Shown: piece after piece, positions 20,885 to 32,733 of the stretch
How the letters are laid out: each line of letters starts with the position of its first letter
How positions within the stretch are numbered: position 1 is the stretch's first letter
Source of the DNA: Macrobrachium rosenbergii
Taxonomy: Eukaryota; Arthropoda; Malacostraca; Decapoda; Palaemonidae
Length of the DNA: 64,000 bases
Direction of reading: 5' to 3'
Assembly: GCF_040412425.1 (NCBI RefSeq)
Contig: NC_089749.1
Coordinates: 41,109,239-41,173,238, forward strand
Position numbers and translations under genes: made by a program
The notes under the pieces: model-generated
The model's database searches: none
Seen by the model: the letters and a program-made list of their open reading frames with translations, nothing else
What the model was told of the DNA's origin: nothing

Positions 20885-22457
20885 CTGATAAAGCAAGTGT
20901 CAACTGCGGGGCACTATGCTCATCTGAAAGAAATTCCAACCAGAGTTGAGTGAATTTAGCTTGACAGACAGTTACCAGTAAAAGTAGTTAATTTGGTCAG
21001 CACTGTAAATACCCTAACACCAAAAAAGGAATATCCCACTAATGCAATTTTTCTCTGAACAGGTTAAAAACAGATTTAGCACAAGATCATCACAATGAAA
21101 GCTAATGAGTTCAAATATGAATTCTGAGTGGTGAGAGATTAAAGCCCAATGGTTGAGGACAAACAGTATTATGGTGCCAATACTATCCTACACCTTGCAT
21201 TTCAAAGAGGGGAAACTGCACTCCAAATGGCTGTACAGTAATGAAATAATCTAACCTCTCTCACTTTTACTGTACACCCACAACAGGGTCTGATTCAGTA
21301 CTGTACAGTTTACCACCCTTCTACCCATGACAGTCTTGTCACCATCAGATATTCCAACATCAAGTTTTCCCTTTAGCCTACATGGTTTGATATAAAATGT
21401 GATCTCTTCAATCTTCTGTTTAGCTGCATTACTTGCCTGAATTTTTACATGATCCAAATTTTCATCTAAGGCATGCTCTTTATACAGTACAGTACATATA
21501 TATGATTCTGAGCCTTACTTGTATATAGAGCCTTACTTGGTCTTAGTCCTGCTACTTCTATTTCTACTATTTTATGACTGACTGCTCTTCTCATCACATG
21601 CCCAAACCCCTCACAATCTTTCAGATCTCTATTTTTCAGCCACTGGACACCACATCTACAGTGCTCCCCGACTTTTTCACCAGGATAGGTTCCAGAACCC
21701 ACTGCAGAAATGCAAAATCTCCTCTAAAAACGCTTACAAATGCTTATACTTAACTGCCAAATACCCTGTACCCCTTAAACTAAAATGCTTATAACTGCCT
21801 ATTTTAAAAGTTCAATGCCTAATTTAATAGTTCAAACAAAAACATACCATAAATTATCATATTAAAACAATTTAATATCAGTTCAAACAAAAATACACCC
21901 CAAACCATCATCCCAAAACACCCTGAATCATCTTAGGTTAGTACCCCTTTTACAACTGTTACCCTTAAATATACACACCCTAAAACACTTATAACATGGA
22001 TTTACTCATTTTAAAATAATAATATTAATGTAAACATAGCAAAATATCTATAAATGTTTAATACAAACTAAATAAATCTGTCTTACATAAAGTTTGACAA
22101 CTAATCAAGTTACCCCTGTACTATATACATAGGCACAGCCGTTTTCTCTCTTAGTACTGAAGTCGTCACATTTTACATTGGTACAAACAATTAAAATTAT
22201 CATTAATTCACTTTTTTTTCATGAAGCAACACTGTTTATTCACTAATTACTGTATTTTTTTCATATGGTGTGCGTGACTAAATACAGATTTTTATGATAA
22301 AAATGATTTATAGTGTACTTATACTATACTACTGTGTCCGTCAAGCTCATTCTGGGTTGGGCCCCAGAATGAGCATAACAGGTTTATGATTTCTCTCTCT
22401 CTCTCTCTCTCTCTCTTTAAGGGTAAAGTAAGATGTATTTGAAATTATATTACTGTA
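20885..22457. other. Upstream region of the zinc-finger gene; one LINE-like scrap
   Basis: No exon is recognised. At 21660-21540 (minus) the frame reads FGHVMRRAVSHKIVEIEVAG, which resembles the RWFGHVMRR C-terminal block of LINE ORF2. A 12-nt perfect hairpin lies at 22345-22374 (GCTCATTCTGGG and its complement, separated by six bases). A (TC)n run lies at 22392-22416. The promoter is not identifiable. Confidence 0.4.
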
Positions 22458-22772
22458 CAGTAAACGCCCCGTGTTTGCGGTCTCACAACTCACGGACTCA
22501 CCTATTCGCAGATTTCTCTAAACATACAGGCCCCGGTTTACGGTTCCGTTCTTGTCTCACAAAATCGTCTCAAACTCACGTCAAAAATCATAAGAAAACC
22601 TTATTTTAATGCTCTGGGTGCATGGAAACGACATAAACTTTATTATTGAGTTTTACATCAAAAAAACCTTCAAATTATGATTATTCTGCCGTTTTGAAAA
22701 TTTCAGGATCCCATGCGGTATTTTTTCTGATGAATATATTTGAAAAGCTGAAAAACCGTGAGGGGATGCCTG
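22458..22772. mobile_element. pogo/Tigger-like MITE
   Basis: The left end is CAGTAAACGCCCCGTGTTTG. The right end, read in reverse, is CAGGCATCCCCTCACGGTTT. TA dinucleotides flank both sides (22456-22457 and 22773-22774). The body has the CACGGACTCACCTATTCGCA type of sequence that I associate with Tigger-derived repeats. It has no coding capacity. Confidence 0.5.
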
Positions 22773-22774
22773 TA

Positions 22775-23567
22775 TTTACGTATTCACTAATTACTGTATT
22801 TTTCACATATCTGTATTTTCATATCATTTTCTGAATGCACTTTTAGTGATAAAACTATTAAAATACCCTGGTAGTGCTCGAGTTACAATAGTTCACCTTA
22901 TGATAATTCGATTTTGCAATGGGGTAAGCAATTACTGTAATACTAATATGGCAATATTTATAAAATATTTTTAAACTTAACGCGGGCACAGGCAGCAGTG
23001 TAAAATCAGGCAGCGAGAGAGACCAAATTACAATAGACCAGCTTCTTTTCCTCCAACTCTTTATCCCATCTTCTAGCTAAAAAATTAACCAGAGAATGAT
23101 AAAAGTATTGTTAGTAATGTTATACTCTAGTGTAAGTGCGTACAGCCATAAACAACTGACCGAGAAACTGTTGTTTTGTTTATCACCGAATCGGATAACA
23201 ACAGCCCTTTTGCTTGTGTTTCAACCATTGTACGGTAATACACAATTACTGTAGCTTATAGTATAAATGATGTTAAGTAGAATAGGACTGATATATTTTT
23301 ACATTATGCCCTTATTCAGTATGGATAAAAGATCAGCAAGGAAAAATATTGCTATATTTATGCTGCAAGTTGTAGCTAAAGCTGAGAAAATAATGTTCAA
23401 GCTACTGATGACTATAAATTATCGTGCATCAGCAAAATGGATGAAACTCGACCTTAATTAAAATTGAGAGAAAGTGTTTTAATCAAAACTACTGGGCATA
23501 AAAGAACACGATTACTGCTATTTTTACGCCAATAAACGATAAATACATAAAGCTAGTATTATGATGA
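22775..23567. other. AT-rich, nothing recognised
   Basis: Two 60-aa-scale frames show no motif. The stretch ends where DIRS sequence begins abruptly at 23568. Confidence 0.4.
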
Positions 23568-24152
23568 AATCAGATCCCTGTCTGACGACTCGCATAAAGG
23601 CTCGTACGGTGCACGAGTCAGGTTCCTTAGAATGAGAGTCACATCCCACACAGGGGGTCTGAGGTCCCTCGGTGGGCAAGGCCTTTCGAAGCTTCTCATT
23701 AGTAGGGAAATCTCGAAGGAAGATGAGATGTCTACTCCTTTCAGCCACAAGACTAGGCCGAGTGCAGCGCGGTAGCCTTTTACAGCTAAAACGGAGAGAA
23801 GCTTCTCTTGACGAAGGAAGACGAGGAAGTCCACGACCTGCTGAATAGTAGCTCCGACCGGAGAGATACCCCATCAACGACACCAACCACAGAAGACGGA
23901 CCACTTTCCCTGGTATACCGCTGCGGAGGATCGTCTCAGGTACCCTGCCATCTCTGTTGCTGCGTGACGCGAAAAGCTTCTCGCTCGCAAGAGATGGTGG
24001 ATAACCTCCAGCCGTGAAGACACAGAGACTGCACTGCCTGGTGGTACCACTCTACGTGGGGTTGACACAGCAGGTTGGGCCAGTGGGGAATCTCTCTCGG
24101 CGCCTCGGAGAGGAGAGCTAGCAGGTCGGGATACCAAACGGCCTGCGGCCAT
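23568..24152 (-). pseudogene. Tyrosine recombinase, N-terminal half only
   Basis: The frame 23834-23559 gives FLVFLRQEKLLSVLAVKGYR, the core-binding domain of DIRS recombinases. It then continues through RPPVWDVTLILRNLT to ...LCESSDRDL before unrelated sequence begins. The upstream frame 24152-23874 carries the linker. The catalytic domain (R, HxxR, Y) is missing, lost at 23568. The related sequence at 34449-33703 shows what followed. Confidence 0.75.
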
Positions 24153-24239
24153 TTGGATGCCACCAGAATCATTCTGAGATTCGGAGTGGTCATCACTCGG
24201 CGAATCAGACAGAACGGAGGAAAGGCGTAAACGTCAAGG

Positions 24240-24889
24240 TTATCCCATGGGTGCTGGAACGTGTCCTCCGCAGCGGCCCATGGGTCCGGCATGGCCAAAC
24301 AGGTAGATGGCTGGATGCCCCCACAGGTCGAATAGCCTTTCCGTCACTTTCGAGTGAAGGGACCATTCAGTTCCTATCACTTGATTCTGGCAGCTGAGCT
24401 TGTCTGCCACGACATGCCTCTTGCCTGGAAAGTACCTGGCTGACAGTTCTACCAAGTGAGCCACAGCCCACTCGTGCACCTACATTGTTAACTGGTGAAG
24501 CGGGAGGGACACTAGGCCCCCTGCTTGTTGACATATGCCACTACCATGGTATTTTGCTCATCAGTACCACAGAGTGTCCCATCACTCAATCCTGGAACTC
24601 TTGGAGAGCCAGGAAGGCTGCCTTGAGTTCCAGGATGTTGATGTGAAGGCGCTTGTCGTCTCAGTGCCACACTCCCAAAGTCAGCAACTCCTCCAGGTGT
24701 GCGCCCCATCCCTCGGTCAATGCATCTGAGAACAGCAGCATGTCCGGAGGGGGAGTATGCAGGGATACTCCTATCAAGAGGTTCCTGTCGTCCATTCACC
24801 AGCGAAGGTCCTCCCTCACTTCCTCGGAAAGAGGAACGAGGAAGGATTGGGGGTCTCGGGACTGGGACCAATACTCCTTTAGTCTCCAC
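24240..24889 (-). pseudogene. DIRS RNase H and downstream linker
   Basis: Minus frames 24889-24512 and 24479-24240 cover RNase H. The frame VAYVNKQGA (usual AYVNKQGG) is followed, after a shift, by ELSARYFPGKRHVVADKLSC and TEWSLHSKVTERLFDLWGHP. The latter is the fixed block after RNase H in DIRS pol. 24298-23936 continues with DAFxxPWDNLxVYAFPP-like sequence. A stop and a shift at about 24500 interrupt the domain. Confidence 0.75.
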
Positions 24890-25761
24890 TGTAGAGACTG
24901 CAGGTGAAGACGCCCATGAGGTACTAGCTTCTCCAGCGACGACAGGTCACCGATGATGACTTGCCATTGCCGGGCTGGCTGCTCCTGTCGTGACAGGAAC
25001 AGCTGTGCTGCCTTTCTTAACCTGCTGATGCAAGAGTCCGAGAGTAAGACTTTCGTTGCCACCGAGTCTATCAGCATGCCCAGGTACTTTATCCTCTGCT
25101 TGGGGATGAGCTCTGACTTCTCGAGGTTCACCAGGATCCCAAGGTTGCGGCAAAACACGAGGAGCCGATCCCTGTTCTGTAGCTACTGCGAGCGGGAGCT
25201 CGCCAGGACCTGCCAGTCGTCGAGATACCTCAGCAGACGTATCCCGTGCGAGTGGGTCCAAGCTGACAAGAGCGAGAAGACTCTTGTGAACACCTGGGGA
25301 GCGGTCGAGAGCCCGAAGCAAAGTGCCCTGAATTGGAAGACTGTCTCCCCAAGGACAAAGCGAAGGCACTTGCGAGAGGACAGATGAATGGGTATTTGGA
25401 AATACGCATCCTTCAAGTCCACCTTAAGCATGAAGTCGTTCTCCCTGATGGAAGGAAGCATGGATCGCACTGTTTCCATCGTGAATCGAGTCTGGCGAAC
25501 GAATCGGTTCAATGGAGAGAGGTCTATGACTGGTCTCCATCCCCCTGAGGCTTTCTCTACAAGAAAGATACGGCTGTAAAAGCCTGGAGACTGGTCCGAC
25601 ATGACTTCCACGTCACCCTTACTCAGCATGGCTTGCACTTCTTGCTGTAGTGCGGTGTCCTTCGGAGTTCCTTGGATGTACGTGTGGAGATGTTCTGGAG
25701 AGTAGGTGAGGGGAGGCAGAGGCTCGAAGGGTAGTAGATATCCCTCCCGAAGGACATCCAC
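24796..25761 (-). pseudogene. DIRS reverse transcriptase
   Basis: The frame 25761-25183 begins before the fingers, with GYLLPFEPLPPLT. It shows FLVEKASGGWRPVIDLSPLN, motif A as KVDLKDAYFQIPI, motif B region LCFGLSTAPQVFTRVFS and motif C as RYLDDWQVLA with both aspartates kept. A stop at about 25183 separates it from 25158-24796 (ILVNLEKSELIPKQRIKYLG and the thumb). One repairable-looking break therefore splits an otherwise canonical RT. It copies element RNA in the family. Activity of this copy is not expected without the rest. Confidence 0.85.
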
Positions 25762-25799
25762 TATCCAGGTCTCGGCTCCGTGTTGCTACCATGTTGCCC

Positions 25800-28700
25800 A
25801 ATGGCTCGACAGGCAACCCCCCCAACCTTCGGCAGTTTTTGGAAGGGAACACCGCCCCTAGCGCTTCCCCTTCTTCTTCTTCCCCTTGCCCCCTTTTACC
25901 GTATTGGAAAGTGGGCTGAAAGGGGCAGGAAGACCCGCTCTTTCTAGAGGAAGAAGAAGGCTGGGTGTTCCCACGGGACCCCTTCAAAGACTGGGGCTTC
26001 TTAGGGCCCGAGGAAGTGCCAGCCTGGCCCGAGGGCCTGGCTGCAGTGGAACGCGAAGACCCAGAGGTCTTGGCCACTGCCTGGTGGACAAGCCAGTCGC
26101 TGTCATCAGCCCGGCGCTTGTCCACCGCGGTGTCCACCAACTCCCTAGGGAAGAAAGAGGCGGAACCCAGCAACAGTCCATTCCGCAGGGTCATTGCCAA
26201 CTCGGGTCCTACAGACCTGGAGAAGCAAGAAAGAACGGCGTATCTCCGCTTCAGGACCAGGTCTGCCCACAGGTTTGCCGTCTGGTGGGCGAGGTAGGAG
26301 ATGGCCCTACCCCCAGACTGGCACAGTCTCCCAAAGGTGGAGTCCTCCCCAGGCACGATAGCGCCCGAGGAAGCAGCTACCTTCGATACTGTGAAGTACC
26401 ACAGATCGAGCCAGGAGACTGCCTGGAATGCCACCATGGCGGTGGCTTCCAGGATTGCGGCTTCTGTGCTGAGAGAGGGAGATGCTTTCTGCACTAAGCT
26501 GCTGCAACGTAAGACCTGGATCCAGACGTACCAAGTCCGGGTCAACCTATTTAGGCGGCAATGCCCTCTCCGATGGTGCGTAGAAGTGTTTCTGGCGAGG
26601 TGGGGGGGGGGAGAAGAAGAAGAAGAAGAAGCTTGTCCGAGCAGTTTGATCTAAGTGAATTGTCTTGCCCAGACACAAGACCATTCACCTGGTCAAGGAC
26701 CCCTTCGGCAAGTGTGGACCACGGCAGCTCCACCAAAGCCTTGGGTTCCTTCGGGTCCCCAGTAGGATTCGAGGCACGACGGACGATCCACAGTTGAGGC
26801 CGTGGTCCCTTCCCCGAGGTCACTGTGCTGACGAATCAGCGCAAAAACCTCAGCAAACGTCCTCTGTATCTCGGGGGGTGTCTGCATCCTGGGGAAGAGG
26901 ACCCTCAAGTCCCTCCAGAGTGCGGTCCTCCCGATCTACTCTCCCTGCAGGAGGGAGAACCTCGGCACACCCCCATAATCCTTCCTGCACCACGCGGGCA
27001 TAAGACCTGGTCGAGCCAAGGACTGAGCCAGGTACATACGCCCCCGAGGTAGAACTCTGGGGAGAAAACTTGCCAGAGTTCTTCCTGTCCAACTCGTGCC
27101 CCTTAGAAGGAGCCCAGGAGGTAGAGGGGACAGGCGAGGAGGGTCAGGTGCTCCCACTGGCCTTGCTGGCAGAGCCAACAGGGGCAGCGGGGCGGGAGTG
27201 GCCACCAACCCGCGATGGTGACGGTAGCCCAGGTTGAGGAGAGTGCTTTCGCCTGGGCGAAGCAGTCTCCTGAGGAGAGCGGAGCGGCTCGAGTGAGTCG
27301 AGCCACGTACTCGCCTCCCCTGAGCCAGGCTGGCCGCATGGGTGCGGCTGGTGACTGGAGGAGTCAAGCGCACTGCTGGCTGGTGCGAGTTTGCACTGTC
27401 CTCTAGACATGCCCCAGTCTTCTTCGAGGCCATAGCCTCTCGAGAAGACTGAGCAGGGGGCCTCTTCTCTGCTTCTCCAGGAGTTCGGACCTGAGGGACT
27501 GAAGCACTTTCCTGTGAACCTGGTTTGGCACTCACAGAGGTACCAGCAGGAAGAGTCGGGGCACCTGCATACCCAAACTCTTTCTCTCGCCCCACACCCA
27601 AATCTGTGCGGCGAGAAGTTTCTCCCGTATCAGCCTGGGGTACCCAGGTCTCCTTGGAAACCCGGGTACTCGGAGCGCCTCGCGCACGAGTTTCCGACGT
27701 GGACCCGCTGGCCTTAGAAGCAGGTTTCTTCGGCACAGCAGGGGGAGTGCTGACCGTGGTCTGCACGCCCTTGGCTCCCAATGCGACTGACCTGGGGGCC
27801 AGAGCAGCGGTTCCCTGATCCGTGGATCGGGAAGAGCCAGCGAGAGATCCCACTGCCTTCCCTGTGGAAGTAGGGAGTCCCTTAGAGGTCTCGGTGCGAG
27901 ACTTCTTTGGGGGGGAGGGGAGAGACAGGCTTCTTCTTCTTTGGCTGGGAAGCCTCAGAAGGAGAAAAGGAAGAAGAGGTAGCAGACGAAGACGAAGATA
28001 ATGACGAAGACGAAGATGACGACACCTTCCTCAATCTCTTCTTTTGACTTCTTCTTTGCCATCTTCCTCAGGATTGAAGTCAGGTCCCCAAACCATGCAG
28101 GAGCAGCCAAAGAAACAGGAGCAGCCGGGGGAGCCACAGCAGCAGGCGCAACCCAGGCAGCGTAGGCGGTGCTCGGGCCAGCAGTGACCGGGGCAGGAAC
28201 ATCAGCGCGGCAGCCAGGAACATATGGAGGAGGAGTTGGGAATGAAGGCACAGGTGGCACGCGGGCAGCCAGGCCGGGCCAGGCCAGGATCAAAGGCATG
28301 GGGAGTGAGTCAGTAGTTAAGCCGGGCTGAGAGACAGGGAAGCGAGGAGCCGGAACCATAGTCATAATTGGGCCAAGGTCAGCAACAGGGGCAGGAACAG
28401 TCATATACGGCACCGTTGATGTCACCAAGTAGGAAGGCCCAGGTTGTGAGAGCAGGGCCAGGAACCCAGGAGGCAGCGGTACAGAATGGTGAGAGGCAGG
28501 GGCAGCCAAAACCTGGGTGTCCAGGTGTGAAGCCACCGACACAGGCAGCTCGGAGAAAGCAGACATGGTGACAGACGTGGTGGTGGTAGTGGTAGCTGAG
28601 TGCGTTGTTACTGGAGCGCCAGACAGATGATATACCAGGCCCTCCAGTGACGGAACACCAGGTAGACCCAAGTGTAACCAGGCCGAGGATAGGTCTGATA

Positions 28701-29304
28701 CCTGGTTATCCACCCTGAAACCTGAGGAAATAGTCGGGTTAAACTAGGAAGTCTCTGCTCGCTCTGGGGGAAAAATTTCCCCCCCAGCTTGAGAAGAGAC
28801 CCCCGAGAGGATGTCCTGATCAACCGCACCCACACGGCCTTCCACACCCGATGAAATGAATGAGGAAGGGGAGGGGGAGTCCCCACCCGAGGGAGAGGGA
28901 GCAAGCAGGGGAAGTTCACAGGGAGGGAGAAACGAACCTGACACATTAGCCACCACTGGAGTCATCTGGAGCGTGTTACCCTCGGACGATTCCTTGGCCA
29001 GCTTCCGTTGGTAGCGTCTCCTCCCTTCGAACCTCTTCCATTGCTTGGGAGACCAGGAACAACACTCGCTACAAGGAGCGTCGTGCGAACACACATGTCC
29101 CCTGCAAGATGGGCAAAGGGCGTGTGGGTCCGTGTTGACGCTAGACCGAAAGGTATTACATTTCTTGCCTCCTACCCCAGGACACACACGCTGGGGATAG
29201 GAGGGTTTAGGTTTATCAACATTCATATTGAAAACAAAAGAGGAATTTTCCCACCAAAAGGTTGAAAAGGGGCAGTCAGGCAGAGAGCGAAGAACAACGT
29301 CCAC
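25800..29304 (-). pseudogene. DIRS gag-like region
   Basis: Four long minus-strand frames follow each other. 29304-28744 begins with a Cys/His cluster (DPHALCPSCRGHVCSHDAPC and SECCSW). 28713-27955 is Pro/Ala/Val/Ser-rich with an acidic, lysine-rich end. 27853-26936 is Ser/Thr/Arg/Pro-rich. The frame ending at 25619 has a helical capsid-like segment with LWADLVLKRRYAVLSCFSRS and PRELVDTAVDKRRADDSDWL, then a Ser-rich tail. The total of about 1,100 codons is long for gag, and the frame changes show that it is not intact. The protein would package the element RNA; this is inferred from its position. Confidence 0.65.
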
Positions 29305-29329
29305 ATTCCACGATGGACGAAAGCAGATT

Positions 29330-29486
29330 GGAATGTTTACATCCAGGCAGGCGGTACTCCCGCCTCCCGAACGGTAGTTAACTGCCTAACCACCTTGTTT
29401 GAAGATCAATAGCCGTTTCCAACCTACGCCTGAAAGTAATCCCTAATGTAAAGGACCTCGGGTTTGTATATTGTGTCAGAACAAAT
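29330..29486 (-). repeat. 5' terminal repeat of the 23.6-29.5 kb DIRS element
   Basis: This segment (GAATGTTTACATCCAGGCAG, then TTAACTGCCTAACCACCTTG, then GTAAAGGACCTCGGGTTTGT) matches 36685-36842 directly and 32524-32660 in inverted orientation. It therefore belongs to the same family as the element at 32492-36842. Confidence 0.8.
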
Positions 29487-29714
29487 GATGATGAGACTGC
29501 ACAAAACCACTAATGTTAGTCAGAAGCCAGCAGAAAACAAATTGAAGCTTTTTGCCGAGTTGTACCTATCAGTCCCGAAAGTGGGCAGGACTCTGTCACC
29601 TACACTAGCGATGGTAGCGCCACCACAGAAATTTGAATTATTAAGACTGCCATGTGGAGAGGTAGTAGCTATGTAATTGCATAGTAAGTCACTTATATAA
29701 AACTTGTGACTAAT
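29487..29714. other. Spacer between two DIRS fragments
   Basis: No coding frame. 29655-29700 (GCTATGTAATTGCATAGTAA) is a short palindrome-like word. It may be terminal sequence of another retrotransposon, but I cannot place it. Confidence 0.3.
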
Positions 29715-30250
29715 CGGGTTCGGTTCTGGTCTGCCCAGCACAACAGGTCTCTTGCTATCTCGCACAAGGAGAACAAGTGCATTCCTCCTTGATGTTTTGT
29801 TAGGCCAAGGCTGTGGTGTTGTCTGCATGCATTGTGATCGTCTTGTTGCAAACTTCTGTTGCAAAATAACTGAGACCCAAGTGAACTGCCTTCAACTCTA
29901 GTGGGCTGACGTGAAGCTGTTTCTCCTTCGGGGACCACCTTCCTGAGATTTCTTGGTTCCCGAGGAGCACTCCCCAACCCAGATCTGACACGTTGGAAAA
30001 GAAGTCTAAGTCGGGGCTCACTGGAAGAGGAGATTTCCCCTCCATCAATCTTTCTTCGGACTTCCACCAACGCAGATCCTCCTTTACCTCTGCTGTGATA
30101 GGAAAGAAGTGAAAATCTTGATGTATTTTCCGATCCCAGCAGGCTCTCAGGTAAAATTGCAATAGCCTCATGTGCAGTCTCCCCAGTCTTACAAACTACT
30201 CCAATGAGGCCAGTATGCCTAGAAGACTCATTCACCGAGTTGCTGTGCAC
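29715..30250 (-). pseudogene. DIRS RNase H (second family)
   Basis: The frame 30171-29800 holds the RNase H start: FFSNVSDLGWGVLLG with catalytic Asp, HVSPLELKAVHLGLS with Glu, and MHADNTTALA with Asp. The overlapping frame 30250-29693 continues with KHQGGMHLFSLCEIARDLLC. The three acidic positions are conserved. The end of the domain (HxxGxxNxxAD) is missing because the fragment stops at about 29715. Confidence 0.75.
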
Positions 30251-30269
30251 GAACGAAGGACAAGAAACT

Positions 30270-31100
30270 GTTTAAGGAAGGTCAACCTTCCTTAAACAGT
30301 CCGCCACTCTCTTGGGGGACGGCACAGCCCGAAAACTCTGAGAGTTTATCAGAATCCCCAAATAGAAAATTCTCTGAGTGGGAGTTAGTTGTGATTTCTG
30401 GAGATTCAATAAAAATCCTAAACCTTGAGTCATGCAAATTGTTTTCTGTAAATCCTCCATGCATTGTTTCTTCGTGGGAGAGCGAAGTAGCCAGTTGTCT
30501 AAATAGAGTGAGATCTTCACCCCTGCTAGATGAAACCAACCTGCAGGGGAGCGAGTACCTAGTAAAAACTTGTGGGGCAGTCGAAAGGCAGAAACAGAGT
30601 ACTCTGAACTGATAAACTCGGCCCCTGAAGACAAACCTGAGGTACTTTCTTGAATCCTCATGAATAAGGATATGAAAATGCACGTCCTGCATGTCTAGGG
30701 AGATCATCCAATCCCCCTGACAGATGAATGCAAGAACCAACTGAATTTTGTCTTATCTATGAAGGCATTCAAAGCACTTGCATCAAGCACCGGTCTCCAC
30801 ACGTCCCCCCCTGAAGACTTGGGCACTACGAAGAGTCGATTGTAAAACCCCTTCGACTTGGAGTTTCTGACTACCCGTAGTTAGTTCTATGGTCTTCTTG
30901 CTGATGAGAGAGGAAACCTCCTCTGAGAGGCCCGATGCCTCTCCAATCCTTTGGAGTAAGCCATCAAGGTGACAGGAGTGTTGGTCAAGGGAGGCCTCTC
31001 CCTGAAGGGGATAGAATGTCCCTCCTTGAGTACTTTGACTATCCACTGGTCTGCTCTCTCGAACTCCATCACTCCCAGAAGAGAAGGAGCCTCACACCAA
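30270..31100 (-). pseudogene. DIRS reverse transcriptase (second family)
   Basis: The frames 31072-30887, 31046-30783, 30740-30282 and 30661-30272 overlap. Visible blocks are GHSIPFRERPPLTNTPV, motif A as MISLDMQDVHFHILIHEDSR, VLCFCLSTAPQVFTR, and motif C as SLYLDNWLLRS with the second Asp changed to Asn. LLNLQKSQLTPTQRIFYLG follows. Frame changes near 30780 and 30560 break it. The Asp-to-Asn change and frame breaks mean an inactive copy. Confidence 0.75.
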
Positions 31101-31123
31101 CTGGGGCATGGAGGACTGGACTC

Positions 31124-31720
31124 TCACTTGCAGGCTGAAGGTTTAATTGATGACTCCTTGATGGTTTGGGGTGTGAACCTAACTGATCCTCTGGACCTGG
31201 ATTGGGATCTCTGCCTGGCCCCCACGAAAGGGCCTTGACTGCAGAGAAGTCCTGGTGGGTACTGCAGTCCAATCTCTCTGTCACTTTGTCGACTGTGTAA
31301 GAAGATCCTGGATAGACTTCTTATGCAAACTGGAAACAATCTCACTAACGGCTGTCCGTGGGAAAAGATGATGCTTGTCCAGCAGAGAAAATAAAACCGC
31401 TGATTTTTGAGCAGATCTACAGCCTCTGTCAATGAGACCAGAGAAGTTCCCCTGGGAGGAGGCAGCCACTCCCAGGGAAGGAGCTTCTCCAGCAGCATAA
31501 GATAGGTAGCAAGACCTAAAAAGACCAGAAGGAGGGACACTAAAGCAAGCCTTCCCCCTGCTCCCTTTTCTCGGAAAGCCAGTTCTCCACTTCAATAAGG
31601 GCCTTCTTGGATGAGGACGAGAGAACCAACTTAGAGTCTGGCAGTGTCTGAAGGCTGACTGCTCATCATAAAAGATGGCGCACATTTTGCACGTAAACAT
31701 ACTTGAGGCCAAAATGACTT
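31124..31720 (-). pseudogene. gag C-terminal part (second DIRS family)
   Basis: The frames 31712-31281 and 31540-31124 overlap in different frames. They show AVSEIVSSLHKKSIQDLLTQ and LPPPRGTSLVSLTEAVDLLK with a basic GARQRSQSRSRGS tail, comparable in layout to the capsid-like end of the other DIRS gags. The assignment is by position upstream of the RT and by the basic tail. The 5' part of gag is missing. Confidence 0.5.
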
Positions 31721-32491
31721 ACGGCCGAAACGACCCTAACTCCTTGCGGCACCATGCAGTAATCTAGCCAAGGGAACCATACCCCACAAACTCTTCCAAA
31801 TTGTTAACAATGATAATAGAGATGTGGTGGGAAGGTGGGAAGGAAATTTTTGTCCACCCACAAGGACTGGCACAGGCTGTTCCTTAATGATAGAAGGGCA
31901 AAATCCTTACTTGTCACCAAGCTAACCAATCAAAAACAACAAATGAACTGCTTACCTTATTCGAAATTGTTCCAACCTCTTTTTAACCTTCAGCTGACTG
32001 GAGGTAAACATGGAAGGGCTTGGCCTAGCCCATATTGTATTTGGTTGGTGGTGGCTGACTCTTCAGTAGATAAACAGGTTAATTTCCAGAAACACCCAAA
32101 ATTATATGGAACACCCTCTACCTAAGTCACTTCCAAACACAATACAGTTAGGCTAATGGGAAAGTAGGAGGTGGTAATGATTTTCTTTGGCAATGAGTTC
32201 AACAGATGTTGAAACAGTAAAAGCATTTACGTCCCCAGCTTCCATTTGAGTGGCTGAAAAGGGAAAGAACAGCTGAATTTTGATCATAGCATGGGTATAT
32301 GAATGCAGATGAATCATGTTTCTGTTCATTATGATAGGCTGGATTTAAAAAAAAAACAGGATTAGGACATGAACTACGTCAACCGAGCATACAAGTGCCT
32401 GGGTTTAAAATTCCCAAGACCAGGTAATGGGGCATCTTAGGCACCACTACATGAGAGGTGCTGTGTGATTGGGTTCACATCAAAATCACAA
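31721..32491. other. Unrecognised spacer
   Basis: One 96-aa frame (31835-32125, plus) has no motif and an ordinary composition for noncoding DNA here. Nothing recognised. Confidence 0.35.
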
Positions 32492-32726
32492 TTTTTAAAA
32501 GTAAATTGTATTTTTCCTAACGATACAAACCTGAGTTCCTTTGCCTTAGGAATTACTTTCAGTGAAGCTGGAAACAGCCGTTGAACTTTCGAACAAAGTG
32601 GTTAGGCAGTTACCTACCATCCGGGAGGTGGGAGTCCAGCCTGCTCAGATGTAAACATTACAATTTGCCTTTCGGCCCAGGTGTCAGATTGAGGGGTGGC
32701 ATGAGCTGGGCATGAAAATGTAATGT
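32492..32726 (+). repeat. 3' terminal repeat of the deleted DIRS element
   Basis: The stretch from GTAAATTGTATTTTTCCTAA through AGATGTAAACATTACAATTT is inverted relative to 29330-29486 and 36680-36842. The outer about 45 bases pair with 32734-32777. Confidence 0.8.
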
Positions 32727-32733
32727 AAAGGAC

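Larger units (their letters stand above)
23568..29486 (-). mobile_element. DIRS element, 3' truncated
   Basis: From right to left: a 5' terminal repeat (about 29330-29486), gag (29304 to about 25800), RT (25761 to about 24800), RNase H (24889-24240) and the N-terminal half of the recombinase (to 23568). It breaks in the middle of the recombinase (after ...SSDRDL). The sister element at 32.5-36.8 kb continues through the catalytic domain from the same point, so the 3' end is lost here, including the terminal repeat and internal complementary region. The frames are long, making this the best-preserved pol and gag of its family in the window. Confidence 0.85.
29715..31720 (-). mobile_element. 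Fragment of a second DIRS family
   Basis: The minus-strand order is gag C-terminal part (31712-31124), RT (about 31100-30270) and RNase H (30250-29715). Sequence differs clearly from the neighbouring DIRS elements (for example LYLDNW at motif C), so this is a separate family. Both ends are truncated: it starts in gag and ends inside RNase H at ...DLLCWADQN. No terminal repeats are seen. Confidence 0.75.

Noticed and set aside
24535..25387. Several plus-strand frames over the 23.6-29.5 kb DIRS element
   Set aside because: The minus strand encodes recognisable RT and RNase H here, so these are antisense shadows.
25886..26497. 203-codon plus-strand frame opposite the DIRS gag
   Set aside because: It lies on the opposite strand of a GC-rich gag-like region whose minus frame has family character; a shadow frame.
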